This document shows, one piece after another, positions 1 to 8,679 of a stretch of 64,000 nucleotides of DNA. A program made the translations under genes and the position numbers. Numbering within the stretch: the stretch's first letter is position 1; each line of letters opens with the position of its first letter. Source of the DNA: Negativicutes bacterium. Lineage in GTDB: Bacteria; Bacillota_C; Negativicutes; Acidaminococcales; Acidaminococcaceae. The stretch covers positions 220,709-284,708 of the forward strand of contig RZYP01000001.1 of the NCBI GenBank assembly GCA_009930275.1, in the 5' to 3' direction. Under the pieces are notes generated by a model. The model searched no databases. It was not told the DNA's origin and saw nothing but the letters and a program-made list of their open reading frames with translations.

Positions 1-2009
1 TAATGTATTGGCGCGGGGAGAGGATAGTTGACTTATCAAGGGCTTTCCTCAATACCAATGGAGTTTCCCAAAAAACTGATATTGTAGTTAAAGAAATTAC
101 CGACGAATGTGTATTTGATCGCGTTCCCGTTACCGTTGCTAATAGCAGCAGTTTGGAACAAGCTTGGCTTTCAAATCTCTCCAGACTTAATGTTTGTAGT
201 CAAAAAGGTCTTTCTGAAAGATTTGATAGCACTATAGGCAGAGGGACAGTCCTTATGCCTTTTGGCGGTAAAACTCAATTAACACCAACTGAGGGAATGG
301 TAGCGCGTATACCGGTAATTAATGGTACCACCAATTCCGCTTCAGTTATGGCTTGCGGTTATAATCCTGATGTTGCATGCTGGAGTCCTTTCCATGGGGC
401 AATGTATGCTGTTGTTGAGTCTGTTTGCCGTGCTGTGGCACTGGGCGCTAACCCAGACAAAATACATCTGACATTGCAGGAATATTTCCCGAAACTTAAT
501 AATACAGAAACTTGGGGGCAGCCTTTCAGTGCTCTTTTGGGTGCTTTTGTTGCCATGGATTCTCTTGGAATTGCCGCAATTGGCGGTAAGGATAGCATGT
601 CGGGAACATTTATGGATAAAACCGTACCCCCAACATTAGTATCTTTTGCTGTGAATGTAATCAAAGGTGAAGATGCAGTTTCTTCAGAATTCAAGTCCGT
701 TGGCAACAATGTTATTTTTGTTCCTGCGCCGAGAGACAAAAATGAAGTTATTGATTTTAATGTTTTGCGCAAAAATGCCAGAGCAATTCATAAGTCAATA
801 TTGAGCAAGAAGGTTGTTTCGGTAAGTGTTGTTAAAGAAGGCGGTATAGCAGCTGCTGTATCTGTAATGTGTCTCGGCAATAGTCTAGGCTTTGAATTTA
901 TTAAACCTTTTAACGACACTGATAGCTTATTTACCTTACAGCCAGGCGGATTTATTATAGAATTGGCCGATGGTCTTACCCCTGAAGATGTTTTTGAAGG
1001 CATTGAGTACATCAACCTGGGGCATGTAACCTGTAATGACTTTATTTCGTTAAATGATACTCAGATACATTTGCAAGAAATAGGAAATATGTATCTGAAA
1101 CCTTTAGAAACTATTTTTCCGCGCATAGCAGAGACGGATGGAGACAATCAAGTTATCGCGCAGCCAACCTATAAGCCGCATCTTCCATTAACAGCCCCTT
1201 ACTCTATCGCTAAGCCACGAGTATTTATTCCTGTATTCCCAGGTATAAACTGTGAATATGATACAGCGGCTGCTTTTAACGCTGCCGGTGGTATCGCCGA
1301 TGTATTCGTCATAAGGAATTTGTCAGCAGCAGCAATAAACGATTCTATTGGCACTATGGTGAAAATGATTGATAATTGCCAGATATTGATGCTTCCAGGC
1401 GGTTTTAGTGCCGGAGACGAACCGGACGGTTCCGGAAAATTTATTGCAACTATGTTCCGCAACAAAAAGATACAAGAGTCGGTTAATAAATTGTTACAGC
1501 AGCGTGATGGTTTGATGCTAGGCATATGTAATGGCTTTCAGGCACTTATAAAACTGGGTTTAGTGCCTTACGGCGAAATTGTTGATACTTTGCCTGAACA
1601 TCCCACATTAACCTTTAACACAATAGGCCGACATGTTTCACAGATTGTTGAAACAAAAATTATATCAAATATGTCTCCTTGGCTTAATTGCGTTGAGCCG
1701 GGTGATATCCATTCTGTCGCGGTATCACATGGAGAAGGACGTTTTTATGCTTCTGAGGCAGAAATCAAGCGTTTGTTTGATAATGGCCAGGTAGCGACAC
1801 AATACGTTGATCATAATGGTTTCCCAACGATGAAAATGCCTTATAATCCTAATGGTTCGTTATACGCTATTGAAGGTATTACAAGCCCAGACGGACGAGT
1901 TTTTGGTAAAATGGGTCATTCTGAACGTTTCGTACCGGGTTTGATGAAAAATATCGCGGGAAACAAGGACCAAAAAATATTCCTTTCTGGTGTCAAATAT
2001 TTCGATTAA
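1..2009 (+). CDS. purL: Phosphoribosylformylglycinamidine synthase, C-terminal part (cut by window edge)
   Basis: Purine biosynthesis: glutamine- and ATP-dependent conversion of FGAR to FGAM in the cytoplasm. The open frame runs from the window edge, so the true start lies upstream; the ATG at 3 falls inside the synthase domain (YWRGERIVDLSR) and is not a start. About the first 400 visible residues are the second half of the AIRS-type synthase, with the GGKDSMSGTF phosphate-binding segment. From about residue 405 a class I glutaminase domain follows, with nucleophile Cys509 in GICNGFQAL and the downstream GDIHSVAVSHGEGRF segment. Synthase and glutaminase in one chain is the long single-polypeptide PurL form, unlike the split PurL/PurQ/PurS of Bacillus. 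The gene ends at a strong hairpin terminator. Identity is near certain; only the N-terminal half is unseen. Confidence 0.95.
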   Translation, partial: MYWRGERIVDLSRAFLNTNGVSQKTDIVVKEITDECVFDRVPVTVANSSSLEQAWLSNLSRLNVCSQKGLSERFDSTIGRGTVLMPFGGKTQLTPTEGMVARIPVINGTTNSASVMACGYNPDVACWSPFHGAMYAVVESVCRAVALGANPDKIHLTLQEYFPKLNNTETWGQPFSALLGAFVAMDSLGIAAIGGKDSMSGTFMDKTVPPTLVSFAVNVIKGEDAVSSEFKSVGNNVIFVPAPRDKNEVIDFNVLRKNARAIHKSILSKKVVSVSVVKEGGIAAAVSVMCLGNSLGFEFIKPFNDTDSLFTLQPGGFIIELADGLTPEDVFEGIEYINLGHVTCNDFISLNDTQIHLQEIGNMYLKPLETIFPRIAETDGDNQVIAQPTYKPHLPLTAPYSIAKPRVFIPVFPGINCEYDTAAAFNAAGGIADVFVIRNLSAAAINDSIGTMVKMIDNCQILMLPGGFSAGDEPDGSGKFIATMFRNKKIQESVNKLLQQRDGLMLGICNGFQALIKLGLVPYGEIVDTLPEHPTLTFNTIGRHVSQIVETKIISNMSPWLNCVEPGDIHSVAVSHGEGRFYASEAEIKRLFDNGQVATQYVDHNGFPTMKMPYNPNGSLYAIEGITSPDGRVFGKMGHSERFVPGLMKNIAGNKDQKIFLSGVKYFD

Positions 2010-2020
2010 ATCATTAAATC

Positions 2021-2056
2021 AAAAAAAACCTGCATCTTAAGATGCAGGTTTTTTTA
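2021..2056. terminator. Bidirectional terminator between purL and the RHH gene
   Basis: A perfect 10-bp stem (2029-2038 with 2039-2048, CCTGCATCTT/AAGATGCAGG) is flanked by A8 on the left and T7 on the right, so it can terminate transcripts from both sides. The stop codon of the minus-strand RHH gene lies inside the right T tract. Confidence 0.85.
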
Positions 2057-2221
2057 ATCATCAATTTTGATTTTACCACATTTGTTTTCGTAATCATCTA
2101 CAATCCATTTTAATATTTGCTCAATTTCCCTGTTCACTGACCGCCCGTTGTTGTCTGCAATAATTTTTAGCTTTTTTAAAATAATGGGATGTATTCTTAA
2201 TGTAAAACGTGCTGGTTCCAT
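2054..2221 (-). CDS. Small ribbon-helix-helix (Arc-like) DNA-binding protein, 55 aa
   Basis: A short gene read directly from the minus strand. The 55-residue product starts MEPARFTLRIHPIILKKLK and continues with ADNNGRSVNREIEQILKWIV. This is the Arc/MetJ/CopG layout: an N-terminal strand with alternating residues (ARFTLRI), helix 1 with lysines, the N-G-R-S-V-N-x-E-I turn typical of Arc family members, then helix 2 ending in a short acidic/basic tail. The start ATG (2219-2221) is preceded by GGAGG at 2231-2235 with 9 nt spacing, an excellent ribosome site. RHH proteins bind DNA as dimers by inserting the beta ribbon into the major groove. No toxin partner is adjacent: the next gene on either side is unrelated, so it looks like a lone regulator. 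Three repeated hexamers upstream could be its own operator. Target genes are unknown. Confidence 0.85.
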   Translation of the reverse strand: MEPARFTLRIHPIILKKLKIIADNNGRSVNREIEQILKWIVDDYENKCGKIKIDD

Positions 2222-2240
2222 TGACAATTACCTCCATATG

Positions 2241-2279
2241 ATGTCATTATTATGTCAAAAAAACTCCAAAAAGATGTCT
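2241..2279. promoter_or_regulatory. Direct repeats upstream of the RHH gene, possible operator
   Basis: The hexamer ATGTCA occurs at 2241-2246 and 2252-2257, and the variant ATGTCT at 2274-2279. Start-to-start distances are 11 and 22 bp, that is one and two helical turns, so all lie on one DNA face. RHH repressors commonly bind tandem sites of this kind. That these repeats are the binding site of the adjacent RHH protein is inference. Confidence 0.35.
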
Positions 2280-2447
2280 TGTTATTATTTTATCCGAAAT
2301 ATTTCTTTTTTTCAAGTATTTTCATGATTACATGATTAACTGGATATTCTAGCCAATATAGAAGATTAATGGTGAGAATTGTGGTAAAATATAACGCATA
2401 AGTACAATTTATTTAGAACATTATTTAGGACATTTGAGGAGGTAACC

Positions 2448-5372
2448 ATGAAATTAGAGATTAATGGTGTTTTTTCAGGTTTCATTGTTAAGGAGACTAC
2501 ATATATTGAAGAATTAAAGTCCGACGCGTCCCTTTTGGAACATATCAAAAGTGGAGCCCGGGTTCTATATTTGGGTAATAAGGATGATAATAAGGTTTTT
2601 TCAATAAGCTTTCGTACACCGCCTAATGATGATTCAGGCGTGGCGCATATATTAGAGCATTCTGTTTTGTGTGGTTCCCGTAAATATAGACTTAAAGAAC
2701 CATTTGTCGAATTGGTTAAAGGGTCCATGAACACTTTCCTGAATGCTATGACATATCCAGATAAAACTATGTATCCGTTAGCGAGTAGGAACGATAAAGA
2801 TTTCCATAATTTAATGGATGTTTACCTTGATGCCGTATTTTATCCCTTGATTTATGAAAATCAATATACACTTTTACAAGAAGGGTGGCATTATTCAATT
2901 TCTGATGAAAATGAGCCACTCAAATACAACGGAGTAGTGTACAATGAAATGAAGGGAGTATTCTCTTCAGCAGATGCATTGCTTGATTATGACTCTATGC
3001 AGGCATTGTTCCCTGATAACGCTTATCGCTTTGAATCTGGGGGGCATCCTGATTCAATTCCTGAGTTGACGCATGAGAAATTTTTGGATTTCCATAAGAC
3101 CTACTATAGTCCGGAAAATTCTTACATTTATTTGTATGGCGACCTTGATATTCTTAAAACCTTGGAATTCTTGGACGCCGAGTATTTGAAGAATTTTAAT
3201 AGAAGCGGACTCGTTAATTCAAAAATTTCCAAGCAGCAACCGTTTGCTAAAACAAAAGATATTGCAAGCACTTATCCGGTCTCTGAAAACGACGAGACCA
3301 AAGGGAAAACATATCACGAACTTCATGTTGTAGTTGGCGAAGCAACCGATATAAAAACTTCGGCGGCACTGCGTTTGTTGGAAACAATCCTTTTGGAGTC
3401 AAATTCCGCTCCCCTGAAAATCGCTTTGATGGAGGCAGGTATTGGCAGCGACATCTATGGCTCCTATGCGGGTAGCTATCTGCAGCCAATTTTTTCCGTT
3501 AAGGTAGCTGGGTCTGAGCCGGAAATGCGTGACAAATTTATTAGTATCACTTACAAAACTTTGCAGGACATTACGATAAATGGTATTGACAAAGAATTAT
3601 TGGAGGCAGGTTTGAATTCTTTCGAATTCAAACTACGAGAAGCTGATTTCGGCGTGTACCCAAAAGGATTGATTTATGGCATAAGCTGCATGGATAGTTG
3701 GTTATATGATGGTAATCCGTTTGATTGCATGCGATATGAAGGAATTTTGCAAGAACTGCGTGATGGAATTAAAACCAGATATTTCGAGCAACTTATTGAA
3801 AATTACATTCTTGATAATACACATAAAGTATTGATAACGCTTTGTCCAGAAAAAGGAAAAGAGCAGTGTGACCAACTAAGAGAAACAAAAAAATTAGAGA
3901 AAATTAAAAGCTCTTTGACTAAAGACGAATTGGAAGAATTTATTGAGCAGACAAAAATATTGTGTCAACTGCAAACAAGCGAAGACACACCAGAAGCACT
4001 GGAATCTATTCCGGTACTGGAACGCAGCGATCTCAGAAGAGAAATTGACCCTATACCGTCAGAAATAGTTTATAAGGGCGATAAGGCAATCCTTTACCTA
4101 CCGGGGCAAACCAACAAGATAGCCTACATGAACTGGTATTTTGATCTTACCGGTATTAAGAGGGATTTGTTGCCATATGCGTATCTTCTAAGCGATGTAC
4201 TCGGCAAGGTGGATACAAAGGATTTTACCTACCAGTCACTTGCTACTGCGACAAACAAGTATACGGGCGGTGTTGGATTTCAGCTTTCAGCATATTCCAA
4301 GAATGACAACGCCGATGATTATTCCATTTGTTTCGCCGTTCAGGCTAAAGTTCTGACTGTAAAAATTGAGAAGTTGTTCGAAATTCTTCGTAATATTTCT
4401 TTAACCAGTAACTTCGATAATAGTAAAAGAATTTGCGAAATAGTTAATGAGATCAAGACCGATTGGGACAGCCAGTTTTTCAATAGAGGGCAGAGTGTTG
4501 CCTGCACGCGGCTTTGTTCATATTTTTCTCTTGCATCACGCGTTAACGAACAAGATTACCTTAGCTACTATCACTTTATTAAAAACCTAGCAGCAAATTT
4601 TGAAAGTAGTTTCCTTGATGTCCAAGCGAAACTAAAACAATTGCTTGGGGTGCTTTTTCATAGCAGTAAATTATTGTTTGCTTTCTCTTGCGAAGAAACT
4701 GATCGTGAAAAAGTTGCAGAAGCTGGTGAAGCATTTATCTCTATACTACCTGAGTCTGAATACGCGGGAAAGCATGCTGAAATAATTTCATTGCCTCAAA
4801 TTAATGAAGGAATTGCAACCAATGGCAAAGTTCAATATGTAGCAGCCGGTGGCAATTATAGAAAGAATGGTTATGAATATACTGGTTCCTTGAAGGTCTT
4901 GGAAACTATTTTACGCTATGATTACCTTTGGAATAGAATAAGAGTTCAAGGTGGCGCTTACGGTGCAAGTGCGCGATTCGACCGTAACGGTGTGGCGTAT
5001 TTTTCTTCTTACCGCGATCCAAATTTGAAGAAAACACTTCAGGTTTATAAAGAACTGCCAGATTATCTGGAAAATTTCATGGTTTCAGAGCGGGAGCTAA
5101 AGAAATATGTTATTGGTACCGTAAGTGGAATGGACACACCGTTAACTAATTCAATGTTATTGGAAAGGGCATGTATTATGTCATTAAAAGAAATAACCGA
5201 TGAAATGCGTCAGAAGGAGCGTTTAGAGGTTATTGACGTTAAAAATGAAGATATTGTTAATTTGGCTGTTTTAGTAAGAGACTTGCTAAGCGAAGATTAC
5301 TATTGCGTAGTAGGAAGCCAGTCAATGTTAGAACAGAACAAAGAAATTTTTCAAGAAATTATTAATATCTAA
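2448..5372 (+). CDS. M16C metallopeptidase of the presequence protease (PreP/Cym1) type
   Basis: A 974-residue zinc peptidase of the pitrilysin/insulinase family that degrades short unstructured peptides. The inverted zinc motif HxxEH is at residues 67-71 (HILEH), followed by the family's SVLCGSRKY stretch; the downstream segment around NEMKGVFSS supplies the third metal-ligand region. Length matches the M16C subfamily (about 970 residues, four homologous half-domains joined by a helical linker) rather than the 400-residue M16B type. No signal peptide is present, so it probably acts in the cytoplasm. The start ATG follows GAGGAGGT with 5 nt spacing. It stands alone between its own upstream region (2222-2447) and a terminator. 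Substrate is not predictable from sequence. Confidence 0.9.
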   Translation: MKLEINGVFSGFIVKETTYIEELKSDASLLEHIKSGARVLYLGNKDDNKVFSISFRTPPNDDSGVAHILEHSVLCGSRKYRLKEPFVELVKGSMNTFLNAMTYPDKTMYPLASRNDKDFHNLMDVYLDAVFYPLIYENQYTLLQEGWHYSISDENEPLKYNGVVYNEMKGVFSSADALLDYDSMQALFPDNAYRFESGGHPDSIPELTHEKFLDFHKTYYSPENSYIYLYGDLDILKTLEFLDAEYLKNFNRSGLVNSKISKQQPFAKTKDIASTYPVSENDETKGKTYHELHVVVGEATDIKTSAALRLLETILLESNSAPLKIALMEAGIGSDIYGSYAGSYLQPIFSVKVAGSEPEMRDKFISITYKTLQDITINGIDKELLEAGLNSFEFKLREADFGVYPKGLIYGISCMDSWLYDGNPFDCMRYEGILQELRDGIKTRYFEQLIENYILDNTHKVLITLCPEKGKEQCDQLRETKKLEKIKSSLTKDELEEFIEQTKILCQLQTSEDTPEALESIPVLERSDLRREIDPIPSEIVYKGDKAILYLPGQTNKIAYMNWYFDLTGIKRDLLPYAYLLSDVLGKVDTKDFTYQSLATATNKYTGGVGFQLSAYSKNDNADDYSICFAVQAKVLTVKIEKLFEILRNISLTSNFDNSKRICEIVNEIKTDWDSQFFNRGQSVACTRLCSYFSLASRVNEQDYLSYYHFIKNLAANFESSFLDVQAKLKQLLGVLFHSSKLLFAFSCEETDREKVAEAGEAFISILPESEYAGKHAEIISLPQINEGIATNGKVQYVAAGGNYRKNGYEYTGSLKVLETILRYDYLWNRIRVQGGAYGASARFDRNGVAYFSSYRDPNLKKTLQVYKELPDYLENFMVSERELKKYVIGTVSGMDTPLTNSMLLERACIMSLKEITDEMRQKERLEVIDVKNEDIVNLAVLVRDLLSEDYYCVVGSQSMLEQNKEIFQEIINI

Positions 5373-5380
5373 AACAATCC

Positions 5381-5455
5381 GCCCTTCCTGCAAAGACCAA
5401 AAATGCAGCTTTTTATGGCTGAGTCTTTTTGACTTGAGGAAGGGCCTTTTCTTGG
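5381..5455 (+). terminator. Structured terminator after the M16 peptidase
   Basis: GCCCTTCC at 5381-5388 pairs with GGAAGGGC at 5438-5445, enclosing an inner stem (AAAGAC near 5392 with GTCTTT near 5423). A short T-rich run follows. The large loop and weak T tract make it less classical than others here. Apart from this and the promoter and repeat listed separately, the 309-base gap 5373-5681 shows no gene. Confidence 0.5.
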
Positions 5456-5597
5456 GTTTAATACTAATTTATTTGTAAAGCTGCGAAACGACATTGACTT
5501 GAAGAATCATGAAATATATGTTGACATATTGTTATATTTGTTACTTTTCTTAGATATCTGAAAAATGCGAAAAAAGATTATTATTATGAAGAATTAA

Positions 5598-5626
5598 TTG
5601 ACATTTTGGGGATTTATCTTTAAACT
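5598..5626 (+). promoter_or_regulatory. Promoter of the acetate transporter gene
   Basis: TTGACA (5598-5603) and TAAACT (5621-5626) are separated by exactly 17 bp, giving a good sigma-70/sigma-A match. Transcription would begin near 5633, inside the left arm of the adjacent inverted repeat. Confidence 0.6.
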
Positions 5627-5629
5627 CTA

Positions 5630-5662
5630 TTTGTAAGTAAAGTACTTATAATTACTTACAAA
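5630..5662. repeat. Perfect 11-bp inverted repeat at the transcription start of the acetate transporter
   Basis: TTTGTAAGTAA at 5630-5640 is exactly repeated in inverse at 5652-5662 (TTACTTACAAA), with an 11-bp spacer, so half-sites are centred 22 bp apart. It sits between the -10 element and the ribosome binding site. It could be an operator for a dimeric or tetrameric regulator, or form a hairpin in the 5' leader that controls mRNA stability or translation. Confidence 0.6.
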
Positions 5663-5681
5663 GTATAAAGGAGGCATGTTA

Positions 5682-6305
5682 ATGAGTACAAGTAATTCAA
5701 CGCAACAGGTGCAAATTTCGGTTGCAGATCCCACGCCACTAGGATTGCTAGGTTTAGCAATAGTAACGTTGGTGGCTTCAGCACAGAAACTTGGTATAGT
5801 AAGCGGGGTATCCTGGGTACTCCCGTGGGCGCTGTTTATGGGTTCTTTCGCCCAATTATTGGCTTCATATTTCGATTTTTGTCACAAAAACATCTTTGGT
5901 GCAACAATTTTCGGTGCGTTTGGTTTTTTCTGGTCAGGCGTTGCAATGAGCTGGATGATAAAAGCAGGTTGTTTTGGGTCTGGCTTGGTTGCGGGCATAG
6001 ATCCCAAAGCTTTGGGTTTTGCTTTCCTAGGTTATTTTCTGTTTGCCTGTGTAGGTACTATTGCGGCTGCAGAAGCAAATTTATTCTTGTTTACTGATAT
6101 GGTATTTATTGACCTGCTTCTTCTTGGTCTTACTTTGGATACACTTGGCCTTGGCGGTCATTGGGCACATTCAATGGCAGCTTATTCTGAATTGATTGTT
6201 TCCTTACTTTCTCTGTACGGAGCAAGTGCAATCTTTTTAAACAATTTCTTCGGACGTCAGTTCTGGCCATTAGGAAAACCACTAGGCATTTTTAAAAGAG
6301 GCTAA
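5682..6305 (+). CDS. Acetate/succinate transporter, GPR1/FUN34/YaaH (SatP) family
   Basis: A 207-residue membrane protein that moves acetate (and often succinate or other short monocarboxylates) with protons or as a channel across the inner membrane. The family signature N/D-P-x-P-L-G-L is visible near the N terminus as DPTPLGLLGLA, followed by six hydrophobic helices and the glycine- and phenylalanine-rich GAFGFFWSG stretch. Length matches the bacterial family (about 190-210). An ATG lies at 5676 only 1 nt after AAAGGAGG (5667-5674), so the ATG at 5682 with 7-nt spacing is the better start. It is a single-gene transcript: good promoter and inverted repeat upstream, strong terminator downstream. 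This suggests dedicated regulation, plausibly tied to acetate or fermentation state. Confidence 0.9.
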   Translation: MSTSNSTQQVQISVADPTPLGLLGLAIVTLVASAQKLGIVSGVSWVLPWALFMGSFAQLLASYFDFCHKNIFGATIFGAFGFFWSGVAMSWMIKAGCFGSGLVAGIDPKALGFAFLGYFLFACVGTIAAAEANLFLFTDMVFIDLLLLGLTLDTLGLGGHWAHSMAAYSELIVSLLSLYGASAIFLNNFFGRQFWPLGKPLGIFKRG

Positions 6306-6312
6306 TACTGAA

Positions 6313-6346
6313 AAAGGCGCTATCATACATGTATGATAGCGCCTTT
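6313..6346. terminator. Bidirectional terminator between convergent satP-like gene and pncB
   Basis: A perfect 16-bp stem (6313-6328 with 6331-6346, beginning AAAGGCGCTATCATAC) with a 2-nt centre, flanked by A and T residues, lies between two converging genes and can serve both. Confidence 0.8.
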
Positions 6347-6356
6347 ACTATTTGTA

Positions 6357-7409
6357 TTAATCAACCAGTTCAAGTCTGGCGTTTGGCAAGTATTTTCTGC
6401 CAGCTTTGCCACAAGGTTTGCCGTCGCTTAAAACGATATCTGCGGTAAAATTAATATTGCCATCAAAAAAACTGCTGCCAATAGCATAAGTGTCTACTGG
6501 AACCTTTAAATTTTCGAATTCAGCAATTTTATCAGCATCAAAACCGCCGGAGACAATAATTTTCACATAGTCAAAACCTTCGGCATCAAGAGCATTCCTG
6601 ACTGCTGCTACCAGTTCCTTACAGACGCCTGTGGGAGGGAAGATACCCATTTGGGACTGTATCGTCTTATCAACCATGTTGTTTGATGTGTCTAAACGTA
6701 CTCCCTGCAATTTTTTGCCTAACTTACGTGCTACGGCCAGTGAAGTATTGACGCAATCATTGTCAAAATCAACAAGAGCTATTCGGCTGACTGAAGGGTC
6801 TATATACTTATCGAAGGCAAGTGTAGCTGCAACAGTATCACCGCCATAAGTTGCAATCAGCGCATGCGGGATAGTGCCCAGTCCTTCGACGCCGGCAGCA
6901 GAGGCATTTGCATCAGTTGAGAAGCTCTTAATACCTCCGACCATTGCAGCGTAACCATCCTGTTCTTGCGTAAGATAAGAATCATAACGGGCTGAGAAGA
7001 ACAGAACTTGTTTGCCGTCTGCTGCTTGAACTGCACGTCGAACATTTGTTGCGATACGGCTTTGTCTGGCCATAACTCCAAGATAAACCGTTTCAAGATG
7101 GGCAAAATCGGCTAAATCACCTTCAATTGTCATGAAAGTTTCCCAAGGTGCAATTTCATCACCGTCATGCAGCGCATGAATAGTAATGTTTTCCGGATTG
7201 AAGGCGCAAGTTTTGATAATAGCGATTGCTTCGTCAACACCGCATAAAACACAATGTTCTCTCTGAAAGACCTGCATAAGGACGCGTGGATGGTGATTAT
7301 CTTTATTTAATATTTCCGCTGTGCGCAGGAAATAATCATCACTGTAATAGCCAGACTTAATTTTATCAATGGGAATATTAAAAGTAGATAGTGGTGGTCT
7401 TTTTTTCAT
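6357..7409 (-). CDS. pncB: Nicotinate phosphoribosyltransferase
   Basis: Salvages nicotinate to nicotinate mononucleotide with PRPP and ATP, feeding NAD synthesis (Preiss-Handler route), in the cytoplasm. The 350-residue product is the short bacterial/archaeal form of the type II phosphoribosyltransferase fold. Recognisable are the N-terminal sheet domain with the FxREHCVLCGVDEA segment, the HALIATYGGDTVAA stretch and the barrel motifs RLDTSNN and IVSGGFDADKIAEF that bind the phosphoribosyl group. The frame is open 22 codons further upstream, but AAGGAGGATAA sits just before the ATG ending at 7409, which decides the start. The gene is divergent from the GT28-like gene and convergent with the acetate transporter. 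It is the only large gene on this strand. Confidence 0.9.
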   Translation of the reverse strand: MKKRPPLSTFNIPIDKIKSGYYSDDYFLRTAEILNKDNHHPRVLMQVFQREHCVLCGVDEAIAIIKTCAFNPENITIHALHDGDEIAPWETFMTIEGDLADFAHLETVYLGVMARQSRIATNVRRAVQAADGKQVLFFSARYDSYLTQEQDGYAAMVGGIKSFSTDANASAAGVEGLGTIPHALIATYGGDTVAATLAFDKYIDPSVSRIALVDFDNDCVNTSLAVARKLGKKLQGVRLDTSNNMVDKTIQSQMGIFPPTGVCKELVAAVRNALDAEGFDYVKIIVSGGFDADKIAEFENLKVPVDTYAIGSSFFDGNINFTADIVLSDGKPCGKAGRKYLPNARLELVD

Positions 7410-7477
7410 TTTATCCTCCTTAATTGTTGTAATGCGAATGTTGTTATTGAAAATGGATGTTGTAATGCTTAACAATT

Positions 7478-7507
7478 ATGATACAATAATAGCGTTCTAA
7501 TATGCAA
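7478..7507 (-). promoter_or_regulatory. Possible pncB promoter
   Basis: Read on the minus strand: TTGCAT (7502-7507) and TATCAT (7478-7483) with 18-bp spacing, about 70 bp before the pncB start. It matches the consensus moderately. Confidence 0.35.
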
Positions 7508-7514
7508 GTAAGTG

Positions 7515-7533
7515 TAGCAATTTGCTATATAAT
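7515..7533 (+). promoter_or_regulatory. Palindrome abutting a -10 element before the GT28-like gene
   Basis: TAGCAA-T-TTGCTA (7515-7527) is a perfect inverted repeat that runs directly into TATAAT (7528-7533). No clear -35 hexamer is seen at the right distance. A protein bound here would control promoter opening, so it is a candidate operator. Confidence 0.35.
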
Positions 7534-7574
7534 TAATGTGTATTACTTTATTATTCTGTTAAGAGGGCTTGGAT

Positions 7575-8672
7575 ATGACAAAGAAAAAATACAAAATTTT
7601 AATTATGTCTGCGCCCATAGGTTCCGGACATGCGCTGGCAGCGGAGGCTTTAAAGGAAGAATTCGAAAAGAACGATGAATGCGAAATTTTGTTGGGTAGT
7701 GCTTTTGATTTCTTCCCGGCAATATTGGGTAAAATTGTTTTGAGGAGCTATTTAGCTGTTCTTAAGCATATCCCGGGGTTATATGAAATTGCTTATAAAT
7801 GGGGAAACAACCCGTCCGGATCTCTTTGGCTGCGTAATATTATAAACAATTTGTTAGCTTTTTTGGCAGACAACTATTTGCGTAAAAGCAATCCTGACGT
7901 AGTCATTGCGACTCACGCAACACCTGCTGGTATAATTTCGGCTTATAAAAAGAAGTACAAAGACCATAAGCTGTTGCTTGCATCGGTAATAACAGATTTT
8001 ACTATCCATAAATGGTGGTTATGTGAAGGTACTGACGCCTATTTCCTGGCAGCTGACGATTTGAAGCCGGCGATTACTCCGCTGCCCGGACAAGAATTGC
8101 ATTATTACGGAATACCTGTTCGCAGCGCCTTTAGACAAAAGTATAATAGGGAAGAAATACGAAAAAAGTTTGGTTGGAAAGAAGACAGTAAGGTCTGTCT
8201 ATTAATGGGTGGCGGAGAAGGATTACTGCCGATGAAAGAAATACTCCAAGGAATAATTGGGCGGGTTCCGAAAAAAACGCGTTTTGTTGCTATTACAGGC
8301 AGAAATAAGAAATTAGCACTGGAATTAAAGAATATGTCTTCGGCATTTGAGGTATATGGTTTTACTGAAAAAATAGCTGAATTAATGCATGGCGCTGATA
8401 TTATAATTAGCAAGGCCGGAGGTTTGACAGCCGCAGAAACGATAACCACAAAGTTAACCTACATAATATATAAACCGTTACCAGGACAGGAAGAAGCAAA
8501 CGCAGAATATCTCAAGAGCGCAGGGGCGGCTGATATTGCAAATACACCGGAAGATGTCTTAAATATCATAGAGGCATATTGGAACGAGACTAGCTGCGAA
8601 ATATTAAATCTGGCAAAACCGGAAGCAGCCAAAAATATTGCAAAAACTATTATCGATAGGCTTGAATCATGA
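7575..8672 (+). CDS. Diacylglycerol glycosyltransferase-like protein (MGDG synthase / UgtP family, GT28)
   Basis: A 365-residue glycosyltransferase with the two-domain architecture of MGDG synthases and UgtP: an N-terminal acceptor domain opening with the loop SAPIGSGHALAAEAL, and a C-terminal GT28 domain with GGGEGLL, FxGFTEKIAELMHGADIIISKAGGLTAAE and the PLPGQEEANAEYL donor-binding segment. Relatives transfer glucose or galactose from UDP-sugars to diacylglycerol at the inner face of the cytoplasmic membrane. AAGAGGG at 7561-7567 places the start at the ATG 7575; an in-frame TTG at 7569 is too close to it. It is a single gene followed by the dprA promoter. Exact sugar and acceptor are uncertain; MurG-like activity is unlikely given the N-terminal MGDG-type domain. 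Confidence 0.75.
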   Translation: MTKKKYKILIMSAPIGSGHALAAEALKEEFEKNDECEILLGSAFDFFPAILGKIVLRSYLAVLKHIPGLYEIAYKWGNNPSGSLWLRNIINNLLAFLADNYLRKSNPDVVIATHATPAGIISAYKKKYKDHKLLLASVITDFTIHKWWLCEGTDAYFLAADDLKPAITPLPGQELHYYGIPVRSAFRQKYNREEIRKKFGWKEDSKVCLLMGGGEGLLPMKEILQGIIGRVPKKTRFVAITGRNKKLALELKNMSSAFEVYGFTEKIAELMHGADIIISKAGGLTAAETITTKLTYIIYKPLPGQEEANAEYLKSAGAADIANTPEDVLNIIEAYWNETSCEILNLAKPEAAKNIAKTIIDRLES

Positions 8673-8679
8673 TGTTTAC

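Noticed and set aside
5825..6097. 90-codon frame inside the acetate transporter in another frame.
   Set aside because: It lies wholly within a well-supported gene, has no ribosome site, and its translation is not protein-like.
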